Source: Sinonovacula constricta (lineage: Eukaryota > Mollusca > Bivalvia > Cardiida > Solecurtidae). From it: 64,000 nucleotides of DNA. Below the pieces are notes generated by a model that saw only the letters and a list, made by a program, of their open reading frames with translations, was not told the origin of the DNA and made no database searches. The stretch is from positions 33,200,095 to 33,264,094 of the forward strand of contig CM017572.1 in the NCBI GenBank assembly GCA_007844125.1, given 5' to 3'. Shown here one piece after another: positions 1 through 11,479 of the stretch; position 1 is the stretch's first letter; each line of letters opens with the position of its first letter. The position numbers and the translations under genes are program-made.

Positions 1-574
1 TCTTCAAATACTGGTTGGGTGTCACATCTCAACATGTTTTATCAGATAATTAGATCATGTATGAATTGAGACGATGCTCACGATGTAAGATCAACGACTT
101 TGGCAGTAGTATCAGTTACTACATTATTAACTAATGTGTCTTTATACAAATATTACAATCATCAAAGTTATTACATCAAGGTCGTCCTTCTTTGTTAGTA
201 TTCTGTTTTTAGCTTCAATATATGTTTAGATGACCAATATATCGGTTATCTGATTTTGACTGGAGAGGTATCAAGCTGATACAAGTTTCAGGACTGTACA
301 CTGAACATCACGTGATCACATGATATCGATAACACATTTTTATCAAATGAACGTTCGCGATGGGATTTAGTTTCTGAACCATGCCCCAGAATAGGGCCGT
401 CCAGGCATCATATGATATCACGAGACACGAGATAAACAATCTTAAAGGCAGAAGGTGTTTCAGAAAGTCATCCGCATTCGTACTCTGTACTATCACACCA
501 TCTCACATGCAGGTACAATTACTCGTATCAGAGACAGATTATGTTTGTCCTGTACTAGCTATGCACCTAAGTAA
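1..574. other. No gene recognised
   Basis: AT-rich sequence with only short, unconvincing open frames on both strands. I see no splice-bounded exon or repeat structure here. Confidence 0.5.
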
Positions 575-757
575 TGGATCATCTTCATCATCATCATCAT
601 CATAATCGTCGTCGTCATCGTCATCATCATCATCAACATCATCATCATCGTCATCATCATAATCGTCGTCGTCATCATCATCATCATCATCATCATCATA
701 ATCGTCGTCGTCATCATCATCAACATCATCATCATCGTCATCATCAGATGATGATGA
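575..757. repeat. TCA/TCG trinucleotide microsatellite
   Basis: Imperfect run of TCATCA with interspersed TCG and AAT triplets. Internal blocks such as AATCGTCGTCGTCATCAT recur three times, so the array expanded by copying longer blocks as well as single triplets. The poly-Asp, poly-His and poly-Met frames it produces are artefacts of the repeat. Confidence 0.95.
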
Positions 758-769
758 CGTCATTTATTG

Positions 770-2380
770 TAATCAATATTTGTTTTTAACTATTTTATGG
801 AAGAATGTACTAAAATATTTGGGTCTTAAAAAGAAAGAAATTTTACATAAATTGAAGTTGACTTTGACACATATGGTTGTTTGCAGCAGGTTTCTGTGGC
901 AAATTCTTTATTGAAAACACTAAGGATTGGTATTTATACAGCATTAGACATTATAGTAGAATACTAATTGCGAATTTGAGACCTTTATTATATTTCAATT
1001 AAGTTTTTGCAGATAGTTATGTTGTAATCAATAGCTAACATAAACTCATGCTCATGCTTTAGATCAGTATAATTGATTAGTCTCAATGACTTCTTTATTT
1101 GCATTTTACATAAATATAAACGATCATATTATTTAAGAGATATACAATTGATGGATAGTGAAGAATGTGTTATCGTTACCACACCATTTATCCAAAATTT
1201 ATCTGAAGTGTGACAATAGGTATTCATGACTTTTTCTGAACTTACTTTACCACAGTTGATTTGATATCGTAGATATCATTAGCACGAGATCCACATTTCA
1301 TGCAAACCACACCAGACCTTCAGGACGTCTCTAGTATACCCGACGGACATAGTAACACAAATGCAATAGGTGGCCCTATTTGCCATATCAACATTGACTA
1401 TAAGTAAATGATAATATATTTGAGAAACATTACATCGGAGAAACGGAGACAGTTTTAAAAGCTCATTTCATGAAGCACAGAAGACCCAGATCAAGTAACA
1501 CTGAAGTGTCTCGATTCACAGATTTTCATTGTAATTTAGTACCATTTTAAAACGTTAGAATCCTACACCGAAAACCATTATGGTTCAAACGAGGCTTGAA
1601 GACGCCAGCTATACTACGGCACTCAATCTGGCTTTGAACTCGTACAGGTGGGTGTTTCAACCTTTCCCACATCCGCTTATTGAGAGAAGACTTAAACATC
1701 GATCACGGTATCGAGCAGTTTAGCCAGCATTGGCAAAACAGGCTGCTAGTAAAGTTCAATATAAGTAAGGTCAAAGTAAAACATACCGTATTATATATAT
1801 AAAAAATACAATTTTAAAGTTATAAAGAATAACACCACTCAGACGACGTACCATCAAACGATTAATGTGTCGGTTCTATGGGACACAGCAAACCTATTTT
1901 CATCATGAAACATTACACCATATTTCAATTGGTCATATTTAATTGATATTTTGTCCGGCGATATCACGCCTTTTCAGTTTATTGTAATAAGGTATTGTGG
2001 TCATTTTAGAGACACCAGATCAAGCACTTTTATACAGTATACAGGTGAGAGAGTGTCTGTTATACTTAACACATGTAGGAATAAATTTAACGATAAAACT
2101 TCGTTAACGAATGATACAGTTAAAAGATAAGTAAATCACAATTCAAACATTTGATAGAGAAAACAGTTTAAAAATAAAACAACAGCAACATATAAGCCGG
2201 GACTTTAATTACTGAGCTGTTAATTAATTTTAGTATGTAAACCCACATTTGACGGACAGTTTTTATCTTCAACTAATTATTCTTACATTATAACTTATTA
2301 CCGATTTTAGTTTATTCATACATTTTAGTATACTTTCTAAACTCATCTCTTAATTCGTTGATCAATGTTTGAAGTTATAT
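770..2380. other. Intergenic, nothing recognised
   Basis: AT-rich sequence without an open frame of useful length, RNA gene or clear repeat. Confidence 0.5.
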
Positions 2381-2381
2381 T

Positions 2382-2514
<133 letters not shown>

Positions 2515-2519
2515 TATTT

Positions 2520-3238
2520 ATTTCGACTATAACAACATCGGAATTTAATTTAATATAAATTCGCATCAAACAGGTAAAACCTGTTTGCGACAATCGGTTT
2601 GTTTGAGCATACCATGAATTGCTATTGGTTTACTTGAAAAAACGCGCTCTGACGCGTATCTTTTAATTTCATCATAAATCACGGAGACTCGTGTTCGTGT
2701 TGTGGTACATGGGGGAGATAAATGATTGATGTTTTAATCTTAGTTGAGCTTGAGAGGCCTCCTCTGGTAAATATCAAGGATAAGCAGGTAGTAAACAGAT
2801 ACACAGTCCTTTCCGAAACTTTGAAACTTTGTCAAATTGTCCAACTTAACAACAATTAACATCAAAATTGTATCGCCTTAATTAATGCAGAAACTACATC
2901 ACCATTGTAAGAATGGTGCACTTCCTTTCTTCATGTAGTTAATATACATCCTACGCTGAACTGACCTTAGAGGCTGGCTGTTCTTTGTATCTATTAGCTT
3001 ACCTGAATGGCCAACTAAATATTGAACTATTAGATAATATACATCGTATTACCAAGAGCATAACTGTTTTTTCTTGACCCAGACCAACGAATGTGTATTG
3101 AAGAGGGCCTTGACGGAAATGTGAAATGGAGATTTTGTTATATATTTGCTTAATACTTATTTGCGGTCATGCTGACCAAATATACCACAGTGTTACATTA
3201 CATCATAACATCATTATTATACTTACAAATATATCACC
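2520..3238. other. Intergenic, nothing recognised
   Basis: No coding or repeat structure seen between two microsatellites. Confidence 0.5.
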
Positions 3239-3243
3239 AGCAA

Positions 3244-3294
<51 letters not shown>

Positions 3295-3630
3295 TACAAT
3301 CATAATCATCGTCATCATCACACTTATTATCATACCATGACTAAGGTCGTCATCAAGGTCATGATCATCACCATCATCTTGATCGTCATCATCATCATCA
3401 TCATCATCGCCATCATCATCAACATCATCCGCCTCCTCCTTGTCATCATCATCATCACCAGCATCTGCATCACCACGTCCGCATCATCATCATAATAATC
3501 ATCATCATCATCGTCATCGTCACAATGGTCGTCGTCATCATCATTATCATCACACTTTCTATCATACCATGATTACCGTCGACATCAAGGTCATGATCAT
3601 GATCATGATCATCAACATCATCGTCATCAT

Positions 3631-3672
<42 letters not shown>

Positions 3673-4134
3673 TATCGCCATTATGAAAATCAACGTCATG
3701 ATAGTCATCATCATAATGATAATCACCATCAATATCATAATCATCATGATAATTATCATCATCATCATCATCATCATTGATATAATTATCATCATCAACG
3801 TTGTCATCATCATATCATCATCATAAACATCATCATCAAAATCTTTATTATCATCAACATAGTCGTCATTATCCTCATCAACATCCTCCTCCTCCACATC
3901 ATTATCCTCTTCATCATCATTATCATTATAGTCCTCCTCCTTCTCCCCCTCTTCTTCATTATCATCGTTATCATCACCATCGTCGTCATCATTATCATCA
4001 TCATTATCAAACTTATCATCACTACCATCATTACCATCATCACCAACATTATCATTAACATCATCATCATTATCAAAATTTTCGTTGTCATCACTGTCGT
4101 CATCATCATTGTCATCATCATAGTCATCACTTTT

Positions 4135-4193
<59 letters not shown>

Positions 4194-4206
4194 AATCACC
4201 ATGATC
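3239..4206. repeat. Long ATC/GTC trinucleotide minisatellite
   Basis: Nearly 1 kb built of CAT/ATC triplets. Uninterrupted runs occur at about 3,243-3,293, 3,630-3,672 and 4,130-4,190, separated by degenerate stretches with GTC, ATT and CTC variants. A longer block (CACACTT-TATCATACCATGA followed by a GTC-rich stretch and TCAAGGTCATGATCAT) appears at about 3,320-3,370 and again at 3,550-3,600, showing duplication of a ~240-bp segment within the array. Open frames here (poly-His, poly-Ile, poly-Met) are not genes. Confidence 0.95.
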
Positions 4207-4921
4207 ATCATAAATGTTTCAAATTGTATAATTAGCCACGTGTCACTTTCGGACCCCTGCGATGAGGGAACGAGGACTTTAGCTTGCAGTAACTACTCTG
4301 CCAAAGAAAAACACACTTATAGCACATATAGCACATTTCCGGTTTGGCTAATTGTTCAAAATGTTACTAAAGATTATTTAAAATCAGCTAGGAACAGACA
4401 ATACACGCACAATGTTATACCGTAAAAATTATTCACCAAGAAAGCGCCATTAGAGGCAGAAACAATAATTATCAATGCGAACAAGGTGACTTGTTATTGC
4501 CTTGCTGTAAGTCCTATACGAGTTGTCCCCCGCATCATCAGCCCGAACTGACATACATACATTCTAACCATGCATTGCCACCACAGATATGACGAATTTA
4601 AAAAAAAAATACAATTGAGGAGATGATGCATATTTGTATATTCGCTTATTGATTGTATTTATATTTTAACTTATAATATATGACATATTTCATATATATA
4701 GTACGACTAATCACGGTTCACTCTACATCTCCTGAACATTATAAAACCTTGAAAAGATTCTTACTTTAATTTCAGCTAAATGTAATGCAGTTATTACAAT
4801 GTACATGCGTAGAGCATTTATGATTAAAACATGTATATTGTTACATTCTGACAAGTTAGCGCTAAAATAGTCATTTTCACACGAATGACATTGACCAGTT
4901 GTTTCGTTTCAGAGGACTTAC

Positions 4922-5066
4922 CGTTCTCACTCACACTGATCTTAATAATATACTGTCTTACATCTAAACCAGTGACACGATTGTCCTTTACAACAGTCTT
5001 TAGAATTGCTTTGTGAATAACACCAAATGCCATACATAGCGTCAATTCATTTGTCGCAGACATTGC
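4922..5066 (-). CDS. Possible NTR/TIMP-like exon
   Basis: A 145-base minus-strand open exon is bounded by a good acceptor (TGTTTGTCCAATAG) and a consensus donor (GTAAGT). The peptide contains ELTLC followed by VIHKAILKTVVKDNR and ends RQYIIKISVSENG. A Cys, then a V-x-K-A-x-L strand, then a Q-Y-x-I-K strand ending in Gly before an intron is the pattern of the first half of netrin-like (NTR) domains such as TIMP metalloproteinase inhibitors. I could not find a signal-peptide exon upstream or the second half of the domain downstream, so this may be an isolated or decayed exon. The family assignment is an inference from a short stretch. Confidence 0.35.
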
Positions 5067-5165
5067 CTATTGGACAAACAGATGCCGTAAAATTCCGTCT
5101 AACCTCATTATTTTCTATATCACATACAGCAACTTGATCATAGCATCCATTGAAATATAAACCGC

Positions 5166-5600
5166 TTAAAGACGTGCTGAAAGGCAAAATGGTTCACTAT
5201 CCCTCTTTTTATCCCGGTAGAAAACGATTTTACAAAAATAAACAAGTACTTTCCGAATTGCATGAATCGCACGGTTTCTAACATTTAAAACGCTCAATGG
5301 ATCCAACCAAATAGTAACCTTCATGACATAACGAACAGAAGGATGCGTCCTAATAAGAGGTTGCACAGTCTGGGAAACGAATTGGTTGACATGATACAGG
5401 GAATCTGTGGAGAAGTATCCAATCTTACATTGTCTTTTTCTTACACAGCTGAGATAATGGGCGTCAATACATGCATGCATGATACCGTTGCCTGAACACA
5501 TGTTAGACCATTTCCTGTGGTATACAATTTCCTGCCATAATATCCATCTATACAATAACCTCCAAGCTCTGGTGTTACAGTCTTTTGCTAAATAACACAT
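5166..5600 (-). CDS. Unrecognised 144-codon open frame beside the NTR-like exon
   Basis: This minus-strand open frame contains several cysteines and the stretch QPLIRTHPSVRYVMKVT. Its spacing of hydrophobic residues resembles the VRQYIIKIS strand of the neighbouring exon, so it could be a second copy of the same kind of module. Splice sites around it are weak and codon use is not persuasive. It may be spurious. Confidence 0.2.
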   Translation of the reverse strand: MCYLAKDCNTRAWRLLYRWILWQEIVYHRKWSNMCSGNGIMHACIDAHYLSCVRKRQCKIGYFSTDSLYHVNQFVSQTVQPLIRTHPSVRYVMKVTIWLDPLSVLNVRNRAIHAIRKVLVYFCKIVFYRDKKRDSEPFCLSARL

Positions 5601-6934
5601 TTGTTGTCAGTCGTAAACTCCTAAATCAGAAATGTACAGATGACAAATAAGATATGAAGAGCAAACGTTGCTTTATAGAAAAGATAAAATTAAATTTGAT
5701 TTAACTGAATACCGTTCATTTTCTGTATTTCAATAATTTAGGAACAGTGAAAGCCAAAGCTACTTTCACTTCGGTATTCTTCTTCTTATTGTTTGTTTTC
5801 ATTACGTGTTGTAATGTCACATGAAGGCGTAAAGAGGCTATGTTAGTTATAGGTATAGTCTCAAAGCGTCACACAGAACACATTAAAACGAACAAAAACA
5901 ACAACACACACAAAACAAAACAAAACCCACACAAAATACACGAAACTATGACACCTACTGATAACGTAGAGTAAGTGGATGCTGGATGAATGATTATTGT
6001 AATAAAGACTGGTTTATAAATAGGTTTGGATGGTTTTATTTTTTCTTGACCTCTCCTGTTTATTATTGAATACTTCATCCCACATATACCATAGAAACAG
6101 AGAGTACAAGAGTGTTGTAACAATTATAAATACATTTTTATATAATAATTCGACATTCTTTCATTAGAGTGTAGACAGAGACAACACAATCGTAAGGAAA
6201 AGAGAGAGAAGTGTGACAGCTATAATGTTGACGACAATGAAAGTAGATTGTGTCCCCTTTCTTAAAAAAGGTAAGTAATATAAAATGCTCTCAATTTCTA
6301 TATATGTAGTAAGAGTATAATTTACCTTTTTTCAAATAAGTGATTTATTTGTGAAAGAGTATTGTTTATTCAGAGTGCGGTATATCGTTGGTCTGTAAGA
6401 TGCAGACAGTGGAGTGGAACTGGTCCCCAAATGGATATACACATTTTTCTTAATAACAGTAACATTAAACTTTTAAAACTATCTATAACATTATATATAT
6501 TTCCAAAAACGGAATGTAGCATATTGCACTCCCTTAGATAATTAACTGGTCTCCAAGTTGGGGGTTACGGCCATTTGCAGTTGTATTTATGTACAGTATT
6601 ATAAGTATTATATTACATTTAAAACGGCTTACCCCAGTGTATTCATTCTCCTGCACTCTTGACATGCTATTTATTTATTTGGACACAGGGTACAGATTAC
6701 CATATCTACATCACTTGATATTATATTGGATTAATAATTCCAACCTGGTTGTACTTTTTATTACCCACACATATTAAAAAACCGTTTGGAGGGTAGAAAG
6801 TTTGGTTCACGTAGTCTCAAAAATATGTATACAGCGTCCTGTTTCATATAGTATTTGGTACACTACGTCAATGTAACATGCCTTTTAGAAACAGTAACAA
6901 TGATAGTCCTATTGTTGTGAACCAAGGTGCCATG
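5601..6934. other. Intergenic, simple-sequence patches
   Basis: Contains an (ACAAA)-rich patch near 5,885-5,925 and otherwise featureless AT-rich DNA. The minus-strand frame at 5,869-6,123 has a hydrophobic tail, but the purine-rich repeat creates it. Confidence 0.45.
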
Positions 6935-7025
6935 ACTATTTATACAGGATGGGTTTTGAACCCACGGCCTCCTGCTCCGGCGTTAGGTGCTCTACCATCT
7001 AAGCTACCCAGAATGACAGCTCTGC
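6935..7025 (-). mobile_element. tRNA-derived SINE head
   Basis: Read on the minus strand, an A box (TAGCTTAGATGGTAGAGCA) is followed about 30 bases later by a B box (GGTTCAAAACC). This is the internal RNA polymerase III promoter of a tRNA-like sequence. The flanking seven-base arms do not pair as an acceptor stem, so this is a SINE head rather than a tRNA gene. No tail is evident. Confidence 0.6.
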
Positions 7026-7029
7026 GGAA

Positions 7030-7775
7030 AGCACAATTACAGCACTATATAAAAGACAAATGATATTTTAAATTTAACATTCATTTTTTATACAATCAAT
7101 GTATTTCACATGTTTCATATCACCGATAAAATTATATCTGTATATAAAATAAATACTTACAATTAGTCCTTTAAATCTGTCAAGCATATCATAGTTTACC
7201 TTTAACTTCTGTATTTATTATGTTTCACATTTTTAAATTTTCCGATAGGCTAGGTCGCTCCTGTTATCGTCCACATAAAAATGAATTCAATAAACGACTA
7301 AGACACCGCTCCCTAAACAAATGAACAAACGAGTTCGTCTTGATGTGGCTAAAATAGATAAGATAAGTTAAAACTGAGAACTCAATATTCTATTATACTT
7401 CTTCTAAAGACAGAACAGGTTTTTTGTCAATCTTAGGAACCAGTCTTGATTTAGGTCTTGCTACATGTTGTGGCAAGGGTCGGGGGGTGGGTGTGGGGGC
7501 ATGGCAGGAGGTGGTGCAAAAGACTTTGCATATCGGATAAAACGTAAAATGTGATAGTTCATGGTTTATTTGAAGGACTCATAAAATTATGAAAAGCAAA
7601 TATGACAAGCGATTGCTTCTTTGTAGAACTAAAATCAATATGTTTTAATAATGGCTTCTGTACTATTGTATTGATAAACCATTCATGACATTGGACCTAA
7701 TAACTACAAATCTATATGGTGGCTGGTTTACTTGTCTGTATTTATAATTACAAGTCAAAAATTTAATTTCATAAA
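7030..7775. other. Intergenic, nothing recognised
   Basis: AT-rich. It includes a short G-rich patch (GGTCGGGGGGTGGGTGTGGG near 7,478) but no gene. Confidence 0.5.
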
Positions 7776-8215
7776 TACGAGGGATGATCCAGAATTACCC
7801 GGAATTCTATAATTTTTTCCAAATTTTTAAAGACAAATATATGTATTTCATATCGTTATAATGCTCTAAATCTCTACTAACAGTGTCCGTAATATTTTTC
7901 TTTTTGTATTATTATGGCACGTGTAAGACGCTTTCAAATAACCATAGTAACGGCGTAGCGGCGCAGTGCGAAAACGTTAACCGTTAATATTTATTTTAAT
8001 GAATATACATCATGAATAAATTAACGAAAACACCTCAAATTACGCCAAAATGTACAATTACGTTTAGATGACGTCATGTTAATTTTTTACGTCATTTACG
8101 CCTTGGATTCAAAAGTAAACATCTTTTAACCGCCAATAGCACCAACGCTCTTAACATCAGAAATGTCGTCATTAGATCGTCAAGAAATTCGAGCTGTTAT
8201 AAACGGTTCAGTGAT
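7776..8215 (+). mobile_element. mariner-like element, 5' remnant
   Basis: Begins TACGAGGGATGATCCAGAAT, which resembles the TACGAGGG-type inverted terminus of mariner elements. About 390 bases on, an ATG at 8,163 opens a frame starting MSSLDRQEIRAVING. The DRQEIRAVI core is like the start of mariner transposases with an N-terminal helix-turn-helix (HTH_48 type). The frame then runs into unrelated residues and stops, so only the 5' end remains. No 3' terminus was found. Confidence 0.45.
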
Positions 8216-8689
8216 TTTCATAATTAAGTTTAGACACATGATGTATGTATTGAATTATTAACTGATTTATGTCTAAATGCAAAATACTGATTACACTTGT
8301 ACTTATGTGTTTGTTTCTAAGGTTATATACAAAGTACTGAAATGTCTTGTGGGCGTGTTTTATAATTAAACGCAAAACTACAGATTGTTAGAACTAATTT
8401 TGCAAATGTGTTAGATTGTCAAGGTTTGAGTGTGTTAGATAAAGCTGTCAAGGTTTGAGTTGGTTATTTAAAGCTGTCAATGTTTGATTTAAATATGACA
8501 CTGAACTTAATAAGGTCGGTTAAACTTAACAATTGTGTTTCTTCTATTTGATGGTTTCAAATATTTATAATTATTATATGCATTGTGAACATATACTTAT
8601 CTGTGATAAGAATACATTCCATGTTTATGAAAAATACTTTAAATAAACAATTTTATATCAATATCAAAATCATTAAATTGTAGTTGTAT

Positions 8690-8884
8690 AGCTCCTTTGC
8701 TAACGCTACAAGGTTAGTTCCACAACTGGTTAGCACAGGGTCAGGATAATCTGACTGGGTTTGGTATCATGCCAGGCATTCTATAAACGGTAAAGGCAGC
8801 ACTATATCTGCTTCAAGTGGACACTGTCCCCAGATAACTGAAGTACTGTTGTAGGGCTGATAAGCCCACTAAACAAACAAACAT
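8690..8884 (+). mobile_element. V-SINE/LINE-type 3' tail with (ACAA)n
   Basis: The segment ends GATAACTGAAGTACTGTTGTA then GGGCTGATAAGCCCACTAAACAAACAAACA. This is the conserved tail style seen at the 3' end of molluscan V-SINEs such as RUDI and their partner LINEs. The upstream part is not clearly tRNA-like, so the element may be diverged or truncated. Confidence 0.5.
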
Positions 8885-9404
8885 ATCAATATATTTATTT
8901 AAATTAACACAATATGATTTATCAATGTAAATGCATTGACCATCCTGAATTGAAAACATATTTTAACATATAGATTTAAAAAGAACATTCTTGTTTACCT
9001 TGGATATTTTTGACATACTGGTACTTCTTTATTCAATGTTGCATTTAAGAGAGTGAAGATTTATTTTTATTAATAATGTTGATCATTATTTTACATTTAT
9101 ACATAAAATCATGCCATATCTTAGTTAGTACCGTGGTATCTGTATGAAGAATTTTTTCATTATTTTTTTACTCAGTTAAATGTGAGTTTCCATTTTTATG
9201 TTCTGCTTTAAGACTGGCAACAGCAGTGGAAAAGTGGTTTTCATACGGAATCGAGAGGTAGTTTGATAGGAAAATATGTGTAACTCACTTTATGTGTTTA
9301 ATTGGACATTCCAGACCTTAAAGATCGTATCCAACAATTTGCCTACATCAAATATATTTACACTTGCCATGTTTTGGGCCAATTTGGTTATTATTTCTGC
9401 ATAA

Positions 9405-9530
9405 ATATGTAAATAAAAAAGGTCCTATCAAAACTGTCACAGATATTTAAATTTTATCTACCAGTAGACATAGGCAAACAAGGTAAATGCAAATGTGACA
9501 AAAACACAGAGGCGAGACATAACACACATA
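9405..9530 (+). repeat. Dispersed repeat, copy 1 (inverted partner at 31 kb)
   Basis: Matches the reverse complement of 31,067-31,190 along its length. Shared blocks include AATAAAAA-GGTCCTATCA, GATATTTAAAT, TAGACATAGGCAAACA and AAAACACAGAGGCGAGACAT. The local duplicate at 10-11 kb lacks it, so it looks like an insertion of a short unnamed mobile repeat. Confidence 0.6.
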
Positions 9531-10171
9531 AAGAAAAACCATCAGTTACCGCCTTGGAACGGTCTAAGTAAACACAATTCTGAATACTACATCAATCGTT
9601 AGACATTAAAAACCTCGAAAACATTGCTCCAAATGTTTGTTCTTTCCAAATATATAAATTGACAGGATTTTTATTTTTAGTTAATCCAGATGTCAACGTC
9701 AGAGCAGATTAGTTGTTTATTGATACAAAGTGATGTCAAAAGTGAGTGGCCACGTATGTTTTAGGTTTTAAAATAGATACAGCTGATTCTGAGTATTTTC
9801 ATGCACAACCTCCCTCACAAAATTATGCAAATAACCGGAATATGCGTTAACATTTAGTAAATCGTTTTTTACTCACAAATTCATTCCAAGGAAAGAAAGA
9901 CTGAAATAAACTGAGCAGCAAATAGTGCTGATCCTGATCTGTTAGCACCCAGTTGGAGATGGGCCAATCAGAATGAACACTACTTACCTAAGCCTGAACA
10001 AATTGTGTATAGGTATGTTTGGTGCTTTGCAATCAGATTTGACAATCAACAAAATGACATTATGAACATGTCATGTCTGAAATATCCCGGCCCAGAAATC
10101 ACAAACAGATGTATGGGCAATTGTTCACGGTAAGTAGAATATGCAAGTTTGTTTAAAATGTGATTTTGTTG

Positions 10172-10515
10172 TGATTAAATGCAAAATACTGATTATGATT
10201 AATGCGTTTGTTTCTATGGTTACATATAACATACTTAAATATTTCATATCGATGTTTATTTTATGAAAAAATGTGACATACTGATGATGATTAATGTGTT
10301 TGTTTCTATGGCTACATACAAAATACTAAAATATGTTGTATGGATGTTTATTTTATGATTAAATGTGAAATACTGATGATGATTAATATGTTTGTTTCTA
10401 TGGCTACAGACAAAATACTAAAATATTTTGTATGGATGTTTATTTTATGATTAAATGTGAAATACTGATGATGATTAATATGTTTGTTTCTATGGTTACA
10501 TATAAAATGCTGCAA
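10172..10515. repeat. Tandem repeat, ~92-bp unit, 3.7 copies
   Basis: Each unit starts TGATTAAATG and contains ATACTGATGATGATTAAT then TTTGTTTCTATGG and ends TGGATGTTTATTTTATGA. Starts fall near 10,172, 10,264, 10,356 and 10,448. The last two full units are almost identical, so they are the youngest. A single diverged unit sits at about 8,275-8,370. Confidence 0.9.
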
Positions 10516-10559
10516 TATCTGTTTATCTATTTACAATATAAAAGACATATTCTTAGAGC

Positions 10560-10745
10560 TAGTGTGTGTGGGCACTCATGGCAAAATGGTAGAGTCGCAT
10601 GCAGGTAACTGCTCACTGCTTAGTCATTGTGTGGGTTCGAATCCGATCCAGGGCGATGGACTTAATATGGGAAAATCTTCCAACTGACCACTACAAATAG
10701 TTTGTCATCACTAAAATAAAAATAAATGGGCGCTGCAGTGTATTT
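10560..10745 (+). mobile_element. tRNA-derived SINE
   Basis: An A-box-like stretch (TGGCAAAATGGTAGAGTC) is followed by a canonical B box (GGGTTCGAATCC at about 10,631), then a ~100-base body. It interrupts the duplicated block of copy B. The tail sequence differs from the SINE at 23.9 kb. Confidence 0.6.
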
Positions 10746-11404
10746 CAGAAACAAAATCAAAACAAGTGTGTTATATAAAGCTTATATAATTCAAGGTTTG
10801 ATTTAATTAAGACACTGTAATAATTCTGGCATATAAGGTAGAATAAACTTAACAGATTTGTTTCTTCCATTTAAAGTTGGTATCCGACAGTTTGTCTACA
10901 TGAAACACACGTAAACCTGGATTGAAGGAATTGGGGCAAATTTCTTCAAAATGTCAACCCTACGTCTAACAAAAGACGGCTTTGAACACTATCTTAATTG
11001 TAAGATCGTAAAAATCGTGAACTTAATCACTCAACGTGTCCATTCTTTCTAAATCTCTAAATAAGCACGATTGTGATTTCAACTTAAACTAGACATCGAC
11101 GTCAGAGCGGATTAACCGAATGATTATATGAAGTTTCGGGTCACGGGTAAGTTTTGTTTAAAAATAGCTTACTGTGCAGCGTGGCTTAGATATGTAATAT
11201 CTATTTGTAATGACGAGCTTTGTGTTATACTTCATTTTTAACATAGATGTAGGACATCAATACTAAGCATTTTCGAGATCTTTTTAGGCAACAGTATTTT
11301 TCATTCTTGGAGAGAATATAATTTTGACCAAACTGTCGCATACCACCTTTAATAGTACTCTGGTAGTTACTAAAAGGTCCAATGCACATAATATAGCCAC
11401 AAAA

Positions 11405-11475
11405 ATTACATCACTATTTTGGTCAGGTTGTCAAACCTGCGACCCTCAGTTCTGAAGTCCCTACGTCTTAACCCT
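11405..11475 (-). mobile_element. Degenerate SINE head
   Basis: The minus strand reads CAGAACTGAGGGTCGCAGGTT, with a decayed B box (GGTTTGACAACC). The same CAGAACTGA-x-GTC stretch precedes the B box of the SINE at 44.1 kb, so the two probably belong to one family. The A box is not clear. Confidence 0.35.
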
Positions 11476-11479
11476 AATC

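Larger units (their letters stand above)
8270..9770. repeat. Local direct duplication, copy A
   Basis: Shares an ordered series of similar blocks with 10,170-11,170: the TAAATGCAAAATACTGATTA block, the TCAAGGTTTGA blocks, AACTTAACAATTGTGTTTCTTC, the TATCCAACAATTTGCCTACAT block, and the GTCAACGTCAGAGCAGATTA block at about 9,693. The order is preserved and the copies are diverged. This copy additionally contains a dispersed repeat (9,405-9,530) and a SINE tail. Confidence 0.6.
10170..11170. repeat. Local direct duplication, copy B
   Basis: Partner of 8,270-9,770. In this copy the opening block has been tandemly amplified (see 10,172-10,515) and a SINE has inserted at about 10,560. Confidence 0.6.

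Noticed and set aside
539..789. Overlapping poly-Asp, poly-Met and poly-His frames
   Set aside because: They are translations of a trinucleotide microsatellite in different frames, with no splice sites or unique sequence.
3169..4211. Open frames of 85-133 codons rich in His, Ile, Met and Ser
   Set aside because: Produced by the ATC/GTC minisatellite.
5869..6123. Minus-strand frame with a hydrophobic C-terminal stretch
   Set aside because: The hydrophobic stretch comes from an ACAAA-rich simple repeat and there is no supporting splice or homology signal.
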